From Blasia pusilla (taxonomy: Eukaryota > Marchantiophyta > Marchantiopsida > Blasiales): a DNA stretch of 64,000 nucleotides. The notes under the pieces were generated by a model. It made no database searches and was not told where the DNA came from. It saw only the letters and a list, made by a program, of their open reading frames with translations. The translations under genes were made by a program, and so were the position numbers. Position 1 is the stretch's first letter. Each line of letters starts with the position of its first letter. Where the stretch lies: assembly GCA_050084515.1 (NCBI GenBank), contig CM114272.1, forward strand, positions 23,374,001 through 23,438,000. The letters run 5' to 3'. Shown here one piece after another: positions 44,470 through 55,990 of the stretch.

Positions 44470-44874
44470 AATGCGCTCTCTCTCGAGCCAAATGTGGCAC
44501 TACTGTACTCTACCATCCTCCCACACGCGGAGAATATGTGTTCCCTCCAATCGATACCTCTTAGCACGTTGAAGAACACGGTCTCGCTCCTTGGCACTCA
44601 CTATGCCTGGCACCCTACTGGTCCGTAGGAACTCCAACACCAACGCATCATCATGAATATCACGCTGATCCCGTACCACCATCTCCAACCTTAGGATCTC
44701 AAGGTCGCCATCTACCCTCGACTAGAGTAAGATATCATGTGGTCCTCCATACTAGAGTCCCACCTAACCAACATAAAAGGCGGATGCATGCCAACCTGGC
44801 ACCATCTCCTTATCAACCTCGCCATGCCATCTAGCCCCGAGTTGTATCCTCTTGGCTAGTACATGGGTTCCTAC

Positions 44875-45294
44875 TCAACCCATCAAAGCATCAAGGTTGG
44901 CAACTCCAGGTCTATGTACCACCCGGAAGTCATACTCCTGTAAGATAAGAGCCCACCGTGCAAGCTTCCCTGTAAGCTTGTCCGACTCCATCAACCACTT
45001 GAGCGGCTGGTGATCAGTAACAAGGGTAAACTGTGTGCCAAACAAGTAACACCTAAAGTGTGCCATAGCCCACACTACTGCCAAGCACTCTCCCTCATAT
45101 GAACTATAGCGCGACTCCGCTGCATTATTCGAACGACTTGCATAGGCCACCACAAACTCCATGTGCTCATCATCATGTTGTGTCAACACCGCTCCAAGTC
45201 CCAACCTACTCCAATCAGTGTGTAACTGAAATGGGCGCCCTCTGATAGGTCTCCTCAAGATAGGCGCCGCCACCAACTGGGCCTTAAGCTCCAC
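44875..45294 (-). pseudogene. Ty3/Gypsy RNase H domain
   Basis: An open frame on the minus strand, in the order expected after RT: FQLHTDWSRLGLGAVLTQ (first catalytic Asp in HTDWS), AYASRSNNAAESRYSSYEGECLAVVWA (catalytic Glu in EGE), FRCYLFGTQFTLVTDHQPLKWL (third catalytic Asp in TDHQ), KLARWALILQEYDFRVVHRPG. The domain itself is uninterrupted, but it is separated from RT by a stop. Confidence 0.9.
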
Positions 45295-45309
45295 AAAAGC
45301 TCTCTCCGA

Positions 45310-46202
45310 TCATCTCCCAAAGTGCCACTCTTGATCTGATTTTAGCAATTGGTTCAAAGGCTTTGCCATAGCACTAAATCCCTTCACATACCTCCGATAG
45401 TAGTTCGCCAATCCCATGAATGCTCGAACTCTACTCACATCTATCGGACGCGGAATAAGTGCAATAGCCTCCACCTTTGCTTGCTGAACTCCCAAACCAC
45501 CTGGATAGATCACATGACCCAAGTACTCAACATCCTCATGGAAGAACTTACACTTTCCTGGATGCAAACGTAGACCATGAGCTTTCAACCGCTCAAACAC
45601 CATCTGCAAATGTATCGATGCTCCTCCACCATGTTCTTGAACACCAAGATATCATCAATGTAACACCGAACAAAATCCAACCCTGCTAGGATCCTGTCCA
45701 TCACTCTTTGAAACTCGGCAGGTGCATTCTTCAACCCAAAGGGTAAGAATTTCCACTGGTACAAACAATCCTTGCCATGAGAGTTGACACCCCAAAATGT
45801 TGTCTTGGCCTTGTCACTCTCCCGAATCGGCAATTGATGGTATCCTGCCCGAAGATCCAAAGTACTGAAAATCTTTGCCTGTCCCACCACATCAAAGATC
45901 TCCTCAGGTGTAGGCATGGCATACCTATCGGCCTTGGTTTGCCGATTGATAGGACGGTAATCTCCACACATCCGCCTATCCGTGTAGTTGCCATGCATAT
46001 CCTTTTAGCAGCATGACAAAGTGGGCGATGCATACTCTCCATGCGACAACTCCACTAATCCAGCCTCCAAAAGGTCCAACGTCCTACTCTGAATCAAGTC
46101 CCTCTCCATATCACTATATCGGTAGGGACGACGGAAGATTGGCGTATCACTAGCCAAATCAATCCGTATATCGGGTCCAACCAGAGAACCCAACTCCTTC
46201 AT
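45310..46202 (-). pseudogene. Ty3/Gypsy reverse transcriptase (interrupted)
   Basis: The minus strand reads IFRRPYRYSDMERD, GLVELSHGEYASPT, a stop near 46010, then NYTDRRMCGDYRPIN, YAMPTPEEIF, FSTLDLRAGYHQ (first catalytic Asp), QWKFLPFGLKNAPAEFQRVMD, FVRCYIDDILVF (the YIDD active site) and, after a frame change near 45600, LRLHPGKCKFF, VEYLGHVI and FMGLANYYRRYVKGFS. All canonical RT blocks are recognisable, and the active-site residues are intact. Confidence 0.93.
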
Positions 46203-46446
46203 GCTAAAGGCAAAAAACTCCTATAAGCACGTAGGATCTGTGTCAAGCTTCGTTTCTCACCTCCCGTAAGCTTGGGCCCAAGTAATGGCTCCCAAGTCTC
46301 CTCCACTTTGGCACACTAGAGGGAGAGGACGATGCCATTGGTCGCACGCATAACCCCCTCACAAGATGGTACACCCTTAGCTACACCATCATCGAGCAAA
46401 TAACTCCTCCACCAAAGATGAGCAACCAACTCCACATGCCTAGCCA

Positions 46447-46869
46447 TTACATCCCATCTACTCCAAGGATGCAAAATACTACTCTCCTCGCTTCACCGAT
46501 GCCTCTACCGGCCCCGGTAGCCATCGAGCTCATTACAAGGGGTGGAAGACCCACGACATAGTCGAAGTCAACGTTGCTCGCCATACCAAGACTCAAAATC
46601 CAAGTCAAACAATTCAGGTCCATGGCCTGACCCAACACATGACGTTGTGAAGCCTCAGAAATAGAAGCAACCGTTGTCACACCAAGAGCAAATCCCATCG
46701 CACGCTCTCTCTCATCAGCGTTAGGCTCCACCAAGCTGTCGCACATGAGAATCTCATACAAGCCCCGGACCACCTTCCCTATAGGCATGTGACGAGGAAA
46801 ACTCACAAATGTGGGTAGTGCCATCCTAGGTGGCCCACACGGTTCACCACGCCATGGGTGACCGATCAA
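46447..46869 (-). pseudogene. Ty3 element linker between protease and RT, open frame
   Basis: A 141-codon minus-strand frame (MPIGKVVRGLYEILMCDSLVEPNAD, then SQRHVLGQAMDLNCLTWI) lies between the protease-like and RT segments. Its place in the element suggests it belongs to the Pol polyprotein. I recognise no catalytic motif in it. Confidence 0.5.
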
Positions 46870-48129
46870 TAACCCTCACCACTTGGGAAAGTCGCCCAAG
46901 ATTCAAGATACTATCCTTTGTAAGGCGAGGATCCCGCCAGACCGCATCATATGCTCGACGTAGAACCTCCCTAGGCAACAAGTTTGTCCACCACAAGCGT
47001 GGGCGATGTGCACGCTGAGCCAACTCACTGCATCCAACAACACCGCTGGTCCAATCCAAGAGCGCACCTCATGAACACTCGCCATCATCCGGTCCGAGTG
47101 TCACCCAACAATGGAACATTCTCCGAATGTAAGCTAGAGCACGTGCGATGAACTGAAGATGTCGTAACACCCGTAACATCTCCCAAACAAATCGAGACCT
47201 AGGGTCATGTAATCCCTCACCACGACCAAAGACGTGTATGACTCGACATGGCCATCCAAAGCAATCACCAAATCCACAGGACCAATTCTCTCAAGGTCCT
47301 GCGCGCCTCAACAATGCAATGTGTGATGGTAAAGCACGCTGGTACCCACGAATAGCGATGACGGCAACAACTCAGGATATCTCCGCATCAATTGACCAAT
47401 ATGTCGGGATGAGACTCTCTGGGCCGTCTCATCTCGCTCCACATACACGTATCTCCAAGACAGAATACCGGCTGCAACACTGACCAAACCAAAGTGCTAA
47501 TCCCACCAAAGAGATCTAACACACAAATGCCCTCCGTGCGGATCTTTGCCATACAATGGGTGTAGTATCTAAAGGGGATAACCTAATCTGGGCCAGAAGT
47601 AGGAGTCCGACGTGGGGCCTCCTCTTCCTCGTGAGGTGACCTCACACCAAGCCTCTGCACTAGGCGATCGCCTCTGCCGTAGTGCACCGCTTTGAACTCC
47701 AAAGTGGCACATCCAACGATGAGGATGCCACTGCTGCAAAATAGGGACCTCCTCTTCCTCCTCATGCGCAGGAGAATCCATAGCATAAACATTACCCTCC
47801 AAAAGTCTCTGGCCAAGTGACTACTCCACTAAAACCACCCACAGATGCTAACATTGTTGGGGAAGACCTCGTGGTAGAGCCCCGTAAATAAATCTCATAG
47901 GAACTTGGCTCATACGTCCATCCTCGGATCGCCAACCTGGTCTATAAGACGTTGTCTCACCCGGTAATCCATCTGAAAACCCATCGGGTACAATCATCGC
48001 TCCTCCAACTAGTACATCATACGACTCGGCTGATGTGACTACGCAGATACTCCCAACCGGGAGCTATCGATCGCATGATCTGGTCTCAATCAGACAGAAA
48101 ACTTCTCCCGTGTCATGAATTGAGACCTA

Positions 48130-48375
48130 TCATTGGCTCCTCCAAGTGATGTTTGAATGGAATGGGCAAGGCTCAAGCTCGACCTCCGAATACCCAAACC
48201 AATACATGCCGCCTTTCCCAACATCAAGGTTGGGCACCGAGTCTAACAAGACTCTATCTGGTCTATACACCTCTGTAGGACTCACCAATCGGAAGATCCC
48301 ACTCCGGTTGTCCAACATACATACACCAGGTGTAAGCCTCTCACGATCAATGGTGGCGGGTGGTAATGCATCCAT
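48130..48375 (-). pseudogene. Ty3/Gypsy aspartic protease (decayed)
   Basis: The minus strand reads PDRVLLDSVPNLDVGKGG and SEVELEPCPFHSNIT. This corresponds to the LLDSGAQPxMLGK...L.PCPF.I.TS pattern of plant Ty3 proteases; the active-site triad DSG reads DSV here and a small frameshift appears around it, so it is inactive. Confidence 0.65.
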
Positions 48376-49042
48376 CTTCGCCGCCGCTCGCCAAGTAGCA
48401 CCGGGTACTCAATGCTACTCGACATAGAGGGTCGCTCCACCGCAACACCCTCATCCACCTCAACACGTGTAGCAATAACACCCCACGTTCACACAACGTG
48501 GCGCTAATCGAAATACGGAGCTAAGTCAACTCCTAAAGCCATCACCCGTACGAAAACAATGGGGATCCAACACTGAAGTTGCCATCCGCAATCTTTGCAT
48601 TGATCTTTGCATCCGTGTCTACTACACGCGATGTAGATGCCTCGATCCCCCTGCCGGCTCAATAGGTCGAGGAACCATGGATGGAGTCCTAAGCACCTCG
48701 GACAACCAGAATGACCGGGAAGCCTAGCAGCCTCCCGGCCTCACCCCTCTGTGGGTCCAACTCACAAGAGCACCACGTGGCTCGACGCTCGAGTGGCTCC
48801 TAGAATCGCACTGATGCCTCAACTCAGCGTCTTTGCACTCGCCATATAAGAGAGATCATCCCCTCCATAAGAGGTGGAAGCCCTGCTCCCGAACTGATCT
48901 ATCTTTGGATACCACCATAGTAGCCAACTCGCTCCAATCGCTCAATCTCGGCACCATAGTCGACTGTCGAGTGGTAGGGGTAGCCACCATAGGCTCTCCA
49001 ACCACCTGGTCCACCTCTACCACCCCTACCACCTCTACCACC

Positions 49043-49760
49043 TCAGCCTCTCGGAGCTACTCCACCACGGCCACGGCCTGATCTCAACTCTGGATGAAGA
49101 TCAAAGCAACGCTTTCGAGGATGACCTAGTCTCCCGCAATGATCACACTGAGTTGGGGCCGACTGAGGCCCATCCTCCAAAGTCCGTCTCCCATCCTCTT
49201 GGGGACAAAACTTCCTAACATGATCACCTCCACATGTCCAACATGACTGTCCTTGATGCGGGGCAGCAAATAAAGGCAATGGTCTCTGCACAAATGTCCC
49301 TCTAGGACTTGATCGAGGTCGCGTGTACCCCACGACTCCCACTACTACTACCACCACCACTACTACGAGACGTGAGGTGGGCGGCTGAACACGAAGTAGT
49401 AGTTGTATCCCCCATCGAACGCGGGTGTCACCACTCTCTCCTTCACCATGTTAAGCTCAATCTTCTCAGATAGAGCAAACACATGGGTCAATGTGGGTGA
49501 ATCATCACTCATAAGAGTAGCATCACGCGTACCACTGGGCGCAAATCTCGCATCCAAGATCCCATACCAAAATCGATCATGCGATCCTCGCCACACCTGG
49601 GTAATCGAAATCAAGCGTCGATACGCGTGTATGCCTCACTTAAGACTCTCACCGATCTTTCGCTCAAAGTCCTCAAGATTCCTCAACTTCTCCGTCTTCA
49701 CTCCTTGATAGTTCTTCTTCAACCTCTTGAAGAACTCGCAACCGGGCTAAACGATGGTGG
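49043..49760 (-). pseudogene. Ty3/Gypsy Gag: capsid part and two zinc knuckles
   Basis: From right to left on the minus strand come EKLRNLEDFERKIGESL (a Gag capsid-like block), ISITQ, DDSPTLTHVFALSEKIEL and, at 49043-49360, two zinc knuckles: CWTCGGDHVRKFC (CX2CX3HX4C) and CDHCGRLGHPRKRC (CX2CX4HX4C), followed by a Gly/Arg-rich tail. The first knuckle has one residue fewer than the usual CX2CX4HX4C. Frames change between blocks. Confidence 0.8.
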
Positions 49761-50755
49761 GGCACTAGTACCTCCACTAGTACCCCCACTAGTACCTCCA
49801 CGGTACCCCCACTCCGGCTCGTGCACTGCACCACTCGTCGGGCTGGTCGGGCCGGGCATAGTAGGAGCACTACTACCAATACCACCATGGGTGATAGACA
49901 CATAGCCGGAGACCAATATTGTCTCCATGCCTCAATCTCAAACAACATGGTCCTTCCTAAACTCATGGTAATCATCCATGGGTGGTCCTTCCAAGTCTTT
50001 GAAACAACCCCTTCCAAGCCAAGAAGGGTGTAAACAACGTGCGTTCGCAACATCTGCATATCACACCACATATCAAACTCCTGCATGAAGTCCTCCAACT
50101 CAATGGTACCCACTTTGCACACGAGTATCATCGTGGGCCCTTCATGGCCCCATATCCACCGTCCATGTCCCAAATCAATGGAGCGCAACACTCGATAACA
50201 ACGAGAAGACTCGGTGTTTGGAACACCTCGCCCTCCTCTTCATCAACCGCGTCGGAAGTGGAAAAGGTAACCGATACCTAAATCCACTCCGTGTGAAAAC
50301 CACCCTTTATCCGCACCACGGTCCCCAACCAAACCACCCCGACAAACTCCGTGATGACCAACGCCGATCCGCACCACCACCAAATTACCAAGTGACGCCG
50401 ATGTCGCTATACTATTCTAGCTCTACTAGCTATTGGTGTAGGCAACCTAACTTGTCATCACCACAAGAAGTCTCCCACAATCTACTCGTCATCCCTCCAG
50501 CCTCACTACCGGTAGCACACAGGAGTAACACTACTCCGGAAATCAACGCGTCAACCCTAACAATGGGCGCAAGCAAGAAGCACGATGGAGGGGATCCAAA
50601 CACAGAAATCCAACGACAACCCTCCTATCGCAAATGGAAATCAAGGTAACACAATCCACCAAACGTGGTGCCCTCTCGAATCCACAAAACCCACCACACA
50701 ATTCTAACGCAATAGCTACTCCGCCGCGGGTCGATGACGTGCTAGTAACGAGCAA
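49761..50755 (-). pseudogene. Probable N-terminal Gag region of the Ty3 element
   Basis: Minus-strand fragments such as DFMQEFDMWCDMQMLRTHVVY and SKTWKDHPW lie upstream of the capsid part and have the look of a Gag N-terminus. A short degenerate direct repeat GTACCTCCACTA / GTACCCCCACTA sits at 49768-49800. The Gag start codon could not be placed. Confidence 0.45.
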
Positions 50756-50883
50756 AGACCTGAAAATATCACCTGCATGGAGAGGCTACACCGTACTATG
50801 CGCTAGAGGTACATCAACCAAAAACCTGAGATGCATAAAGCGCCTAACACATCTCCGAATAGCACCAAATGAGCTACAACAGT

Positions 50884-50965
50884 CTGTACACTGGCATAGT
50901 TAAGAACTCGGCAGTTAAGCGTCCTCCAGGCAGAATAGCCCAAAGATGGGTGACCAGTTATGCAA
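50884..50965 (+). ncRNA. 5S rRNA-derived segment (fragment) inside the retroelement leader
   Basis: The plus strand reads AGAACTCGGCAGTTAAGCG, 18 of 19 bases identical to the conserved core of plant 5S rRNA, followed by CTCC-AGGC-AGAATAG and then GATGGGTGACC, the start of the 5S C-box. Spacing between the two blocks (about 31 nt) is close to that of 5S rRNA. The 5' third and the 3' end do not match, and no T-run terminator follows, so this is a 5S-derived fragment carrying diverged A-box, IE and C-box-like elements. It is antisense to the Ty3 element. Confidence 0.7.
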
Positions 50966-51003
50966 AACTCAAATCCCAAATCCTGCAAAAATTGCCTCAC
51001 GCC

Positions 51004-51027
51004 CAAGCAAGCAAGCTTGCTTGCTTG
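51004..51027. repeat. Perfect 24-bp palindrome of CAAG/CTTG units
   Basis: CAAGCAAGCAAG directly followed by CTTGCTTGCTTG, no loop. It lies in the leader of the Ty3 element just after the 5S-like segment. Confidence 0.95.
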
Positions 51028-51842
51028 CTCCTTACTCCGCCTCTCACGCCCACTCGCCCCGAGCTACCACGAGTTGCCTCGAAGCCTCGAAGCCTCGAGA
51101 AATGCTCGAGACATGCCCCTATCGCCACGCTTCGCCATGCTTTGCTATGGAGAGAGGTCCAACCAGGGCGCCTCCAACGGGATAGGCGTCTCCAAAAATG
51201 AACGAGTCACCAACCAACCAGCCCCTCCGATCCGCTGTCCACCATAGCCAGACCTTGAGCTAGTCCGCGAAATTTTGATCAGAAATTACTTCACAAATAC
51301 GTGACCGAAATCAAATCTGTTTTGATCAGAATTCAATTGACCACCATAGCTATCTCTCCACAGAAAATCAGCTACAACCGAGCTCTGTACTCCGAGCTAA
51401 AAATCAAACAAACTTGTTGTCCATACACCTCCAGAATCGCAAACCAAAGCGCTTCCGCCAAGTTTCATGCACGCAGAAATCAACGCTCCACACACTCGAG
51501 CAGATAGATTCACAGGAGATCACAATACGAGTAGCAACAGGAACCTCTCACCCGATCTGGATGAACTTCAACACAGCTTCCGCACTCCAAGCTCTCCACA
51601 TCAGAAAATCGTCGAACACGAACCAGAATCTTCAATCCTTGATAACTTCCAACTCCCTTGACGAAATCCAGCGATCTAAAGCGCGTTGGAAAGCTCTCAG
51701 CAAGGCGCTTCTTTCCCAACCAACCGCGCACCAGATTCACACCTCCAACATAGGCCACAAGCCACGAACATCCACGGCTGAGTACACAATCAGCCCTAAC
51801 CAGATCTTACTGATCTACAATCGAAGCTACCATCGATCTACT

Positions 51843-51855
51843 CCAGTTCTTTGAG
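51843..51855 (-). other. Putative self-primer binding site of the Ty3 element
   Basis: The minus strand reads CTCAAAGAACTGG and directly abuts the 5' LTR end (GGATTTCA, ending at 51856). It does not resemble the common plant tRNA primer sites such as TGGTATCAGAGC. Twelve of its bases (CTCAAAGAACTG) are the exact complement of CAGTTCTTTGAG at 52027-52016 in the same LTR, which is the expected transcript start. Confidence 0.65.
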
Positions 51856-52220
51856 TGAAATCCGTGAAAGACCTACTGTCATAAAACACGTTTACAATCA
51901 CATACAATCGAGCCAAACCCACTCCACGATGGGAGAATCTAGGTAAGCTTATGGAAACACCATAGCCAAGAGCTCTACTCACTACCAAGGCTAACTCCCA
52001 ACGCAACAAGCTCAACTCAAAGAACTGACTGTTCTTTGAGGGCAAGCCACCTTATATCCTCCAACCTAAGAGCGGGCCCTACGGGGAAAGTCACCCCCAA
52101 GTGAGTAACCCCTAACCCTATGTATGGAACCGCATCTCTACCAAGCCACTACGGTCCTACATAAGGAATGGCCTCTACCAGTACACCATACTCTACGACA
52201 TAATCCGTATGGTCATGACA
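51856..52220 (-). repeat. 5' LTR of the Ty3 element (365 bp, outer end missing)
   Basis: Matches 42598-42964 closely. It ends outward at GGTCATGACA, where the complete LTR would continue GT-TGTCGTGC for about another 106 bp. It contains the TATA box and the AGTTCTTTGAG word described separately. Confidence 0.8.
52016..52056 (-). promoter_or_regulatory. LTR core promoter: TATA box and predicted transcript start
   Basis: Minus strand GATATAAGG has its TATAAG at 52056-52051. Thirty nucleotides downstream comes CAGTTCTTTGAG (52027-52016), the expected +1 region. The spacing is conserved in the array at 35 kb (TATAGTG, then 30 nt, then AGTTCTTTGAG). The start site is predicted from spacing, not measured. 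Confidence 0.6.
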
Positions 52221-52224
52221 ACAA

Positions 52225-55200
52225 TGCAATGCAAAAACTGTTACCATCAGTTGACTCGCTTGGGAAAGAAAATGAGTCATCTAGTGTGTCCATGTGTGTG
52301 TGGGATGGATTTGTATTTACCCAATCTATTCAAGGTAGTATCATTAAAGGAGTTTGTTGCAAGCCTTGCACAAACTTGCCCATATAAACAAGGAGAAGGG
52401 TGTGTATTGATTGACCTCCATGTTTGCATCCAACTTGGTAGAAGTTAGAAGGCTGGTGGCATCCACCCTGACTACCAAATTGAGTTGGTAGATTGTTAAT
52501 AAAATCTCTCTCGAGAAGTCAAAGAATGAATTTCTATCATGTCCCTAAATATAAATTTTGGATCGGAAAACTTGGTATGAAACACATTTAAAGCTCCACA
52601 CTACTTCCATGCTAGTGAGGTATGAAGGTGCTTGTTGCCAACAAGCATCTCCCACGAATCCTGTGTTTCATGCTCGTTCGAAGCACATAGACCCTAAACC
52701 CTAGTCAAATGGTCTAGGGCCGCAGCGATAGCGTATGTCGAGTTATCTCTATGTTCAGATTCCATCGAAGCTCTTCTGTGAGCGCACGGACGGACCACGC
52801 CATTTTGTATTTTCAAGATTTGTAACATATTTCAGTGATTTCGTCACATTTTGTTTTCTCCCATGAGATTGGTCCACCAATATCATGGGTTTTTACTTAT
52901 ATTGGAATTATGTAGATACCAACAAATATTACTTGCCAATATTTTGTCGTTGGGACAAAGGATCTAGATAGGGTTTCCATCATTAATTTGATGATCTTTA
53001 GATGACCATGTTACGGTCATTCGCCATGGGTTGGGGAATTGGTTTGCACAATCTAGGGTTGAGCATGTTTTGTAAGATGTAACGAGTATAAGGAGAATCA
53101 AACATATTCTGGAACGTACATTCTAGAGAATATGTTGTGTTAGGAGATACTCGTGTAAATGTAATGATGAGTGTACATTAGGTGAGGTCGTTGTTAGAAC
53201 CAAAAAAATTCTTGAACGTGGCAAGGGTTGGATCGATCATGTGCACATCGCCGATGATTGAAATGGACAAACCTTGTATCATTATGTGTACTTAGGTGAG
53301 CTTATGATGGAGTTGGTAGAGTAGCGAACTTGCTTATGAATACCATTTTGGATCCACGAAAATATTCTCAATCAAATGATGACTCGTGATGATAGACCAC
53401 CACCGTTGAGCTATAGCCAATAGGTTGGGGCAACATTATCGTTGGTGCCGCATCCCCATGGTAGCAAATGTAGGCTCAACCCATGCGTGAGTAAGCAAGA
53501 TACGATAGAACCTCTTGATGCGTGGGTGATTCCGCAATGTATGTCATGTCTTTACACATTACATTCCTCCCTCTCTATAGTCGAGGTCCTATTGTTATAA
53601 TAGGGAACCCAAGAATCTCCAAGAAGGGATGGGGGGTTTAGCCCATTTCCTCACCGCCTTCTCCTAGGCTTGAGCCATTTGAAGAGTTCAAGCAAGTGGA
53701 GGTCCCCCATGTTTAATGTGGAGTTTTTATTAGAACATTCTACAAGAACAAGGCAAGGCAAGGCAAATACAGAATCGGCCGATTAAGGGCCGGTTACATT
53801 TCCAAAGTGGGCCGAAGAAGGTGATTTGAACGCCGGGGGGCGGTCTAGAGCCGCCTTGCTGAAGCGAGGGGGCGACCGAGTCGAAGTTTGGGATGGGACA
53901 TGGCTCACTAGCCTCACCCATCAAACCCTTTGTGAAAATGGGCGACTGTCCCGTCAGGAGCCCTTTAAATGTAAGGCTGTGCGCTTTTATTGTCCCGGCT
54001 TCGCTTCGAGTAGCCCTCTTACAGATTTCGGAAGAAAAGGTTTGCATGCAAACTTTCGGAACCCGGCGCAGGTTGAGTGTTTCCTGGAACTCTTCGTTAT
54101 AAGAACTCTTGGAAGACAAAGATTTGGTTTCCTTCACTTTCTCTCGTCACTCGGCAGCCAGCTAGACCAATACTGACAGACGGGAGCAGTGCCAAACGCT
54201 CCGCTTCGTTCATGGGCCCATGTCCAGGCTTGGGTTGTGACATCATGAAGGACCTGGACGAACCGAAGTCATTGGGCAAGCCGACGCATTTATTCGAGAG
54301 TTACTGAGAATGTCTGGGGGAAACAGACTAAAAGAGTAACTTCCTTACTGTTCTAGAACTAATTTTGGTAAAACACGGGGAGGGTTAAGAACCAGAGAAA
54401 TATATTTGGAGTTGGTGGCATACCTGTTTCTGTCGAAAATGTTCCCGACCGGTGGTGACATAATAGGTCGTTATTCGTGATTCTAGAACAGCAACCCGAC
54501 CCGAGATTGCATGACCAGTTACACCGATTCCCGAGAGATGACAAGGGAGTTCTTGTACCGAGCATGCGAGTGCAGATGGGCACCGCCGCTTTCAGTTAAC
54601 TGCTACTACAACCACAGACGTGGCCGTCTAACGGCCCCAGAGACCACGCGTCGCGGACTCCGGTCTCCACATTGCATTCATGACGTCCCGCTCATCATTT
54701 TACTGTCGGGAAGTTACCTCTTACCCTAGTAACCCTACTTTACTTGGGGACATGCGGCGCGTGCCTGCTTCGTCTCTTTCGGCAACGCACGCCGCGCACT
54801 GACAATTCCCCGTCCTTTATCATGCTAAGTAACTCTCTCTTCATTACCCTTACTACCCTTCTTACATCCCAAGGGCCCTGCCGTTCCCTACTTCCATCTT
54901 TTACTCTCGTTGCCTGCCACTCCCCTGCCCTGCCCGCCTCTCTGTGCAGTCCTGGCAGAACCAACCGTACTCGCTGCAGCACAGTAAGTATCTAAAGGCC
55001 CTATAATTATGGAGCCCCACTACGGTATACCTTTGCCTTTAGTCTACCATGTTCTCAGGATAACGTTCTGGTTCCTGTATCGCGTCCCTTGTCTCGACAA
55101 CTGTGCCGCTTTTGCTCTTCCTAGATTGGATTCAGTCATGTGCTAGCATTATTTTCTTACTGGTCTCAGGTAAGGAGCCACTGGTTACCAATTAAGGTCC

Positions 55201-55990
55201 ATGTACATTGACCCTAATCTCTTTGTTGCAGGAAACAGTCGACGGAAATCGTTTCATGACCGAGAGCCGGCTCTCGGAACTTAACGGAACGAGACCGATC
55301 TCGTCCGGAAGGAAAAGCCTCTAATAATAAATAGAAAATAGGAGGGAAACCCACCACTATACAAACGGGGGGCATACACAGGCCAAAACTGCCCGGTGTA
55401 AAAGAAGGGGTCTTCACCCTAACCACTAAAATCACCTAACAAATCATACAATATCAACACCTCTAGAATTATGATTACTACTAAGAGGGCTTCCAGCATT
55501 GGCATGGAGACCCATTTTAAAACCGGAGACGATGGACTTAATCTGTAAAATACAAATTAAAGATCGCCCCCTAAACCCCGCATATCGTCCGGAAATGCGA
55601 ACCAATGGAAAAATTAGGGGAGCCGTAGGCGTCGGAGATTATTATGTGCTTTTCTCTTTACTATTTTCGATGTTTCGGGGAGGAAATTTCAAGTGCCGAT
55701 AGCGAGTCAGTACAGCGAATAAAAATGAGACGAAAGGACCAGTTCCACTGAGTCACTCACGAGATGAATCGGGGTAGAAGTCCCACCCATGTTTGCCGCG
55801 AGAGTTCTCTTTCTGCCTCGAAAGAAGCGAAACAGTGGAGAGCGTTTCCATCGGGGCTTCCCATTACGTGTAACAGAGAGGGCGAAAATCGAGGATTCTC
55901 TTAAAACGAGGAAGAATGTGGGTGGGGTTCTCCAGACTCCAGAGACAGATCGTCCATAGGGTAGGTCCAGAACATTCGCTCGAGAAGTTA
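52225..55990. other. Intergenic DNA, no gene supported
   Basis: About 52.2-53.7 kb is AT-rich; beyond it GC content rises. Short frames in 53.7-55.7 kb show no recognisable domain. AAGGC is tandemly repeated at about 53752-53765. Confidence 0.4.

Larger units (their letters stand above)
42525..52220 (-). mobile_element. Degenerate Ty3/Gypsy LTR retrotransposon with permuted LTR pieces
   Basis: The internal region (43072-51855, minus strand) carries gag, protease, RT, RNase H and integrase in the Ty3/Gypsy order. The left (3') LTR occupies 42598-43071 and the right (5') LTR 51856-52220. The right LTR lacks the outer 106 bp or so, while an extra 73-bp LTR piece (42525-42597) sits outside the left one. 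The whole is flanked by a 4-bp direct repeat ACAA (42521-42524 and 52221-52224). Frames are broken by stops and shifts throughout, so the copy is dead. LTR-related sequence also forms the tandem array at 35.0-35.8 kb. I found no chromodomain in the readable part of the integrase C-terminus. Confidence 0.88.

Noticed and set aside
42525-52220. CRISPR array, phage or bacterial operon structures
   Set aside because: The window is eukaryotic by its introns and gene content; the repeats seen are LTR or satellite type, not spaced repeats with unique spacers.
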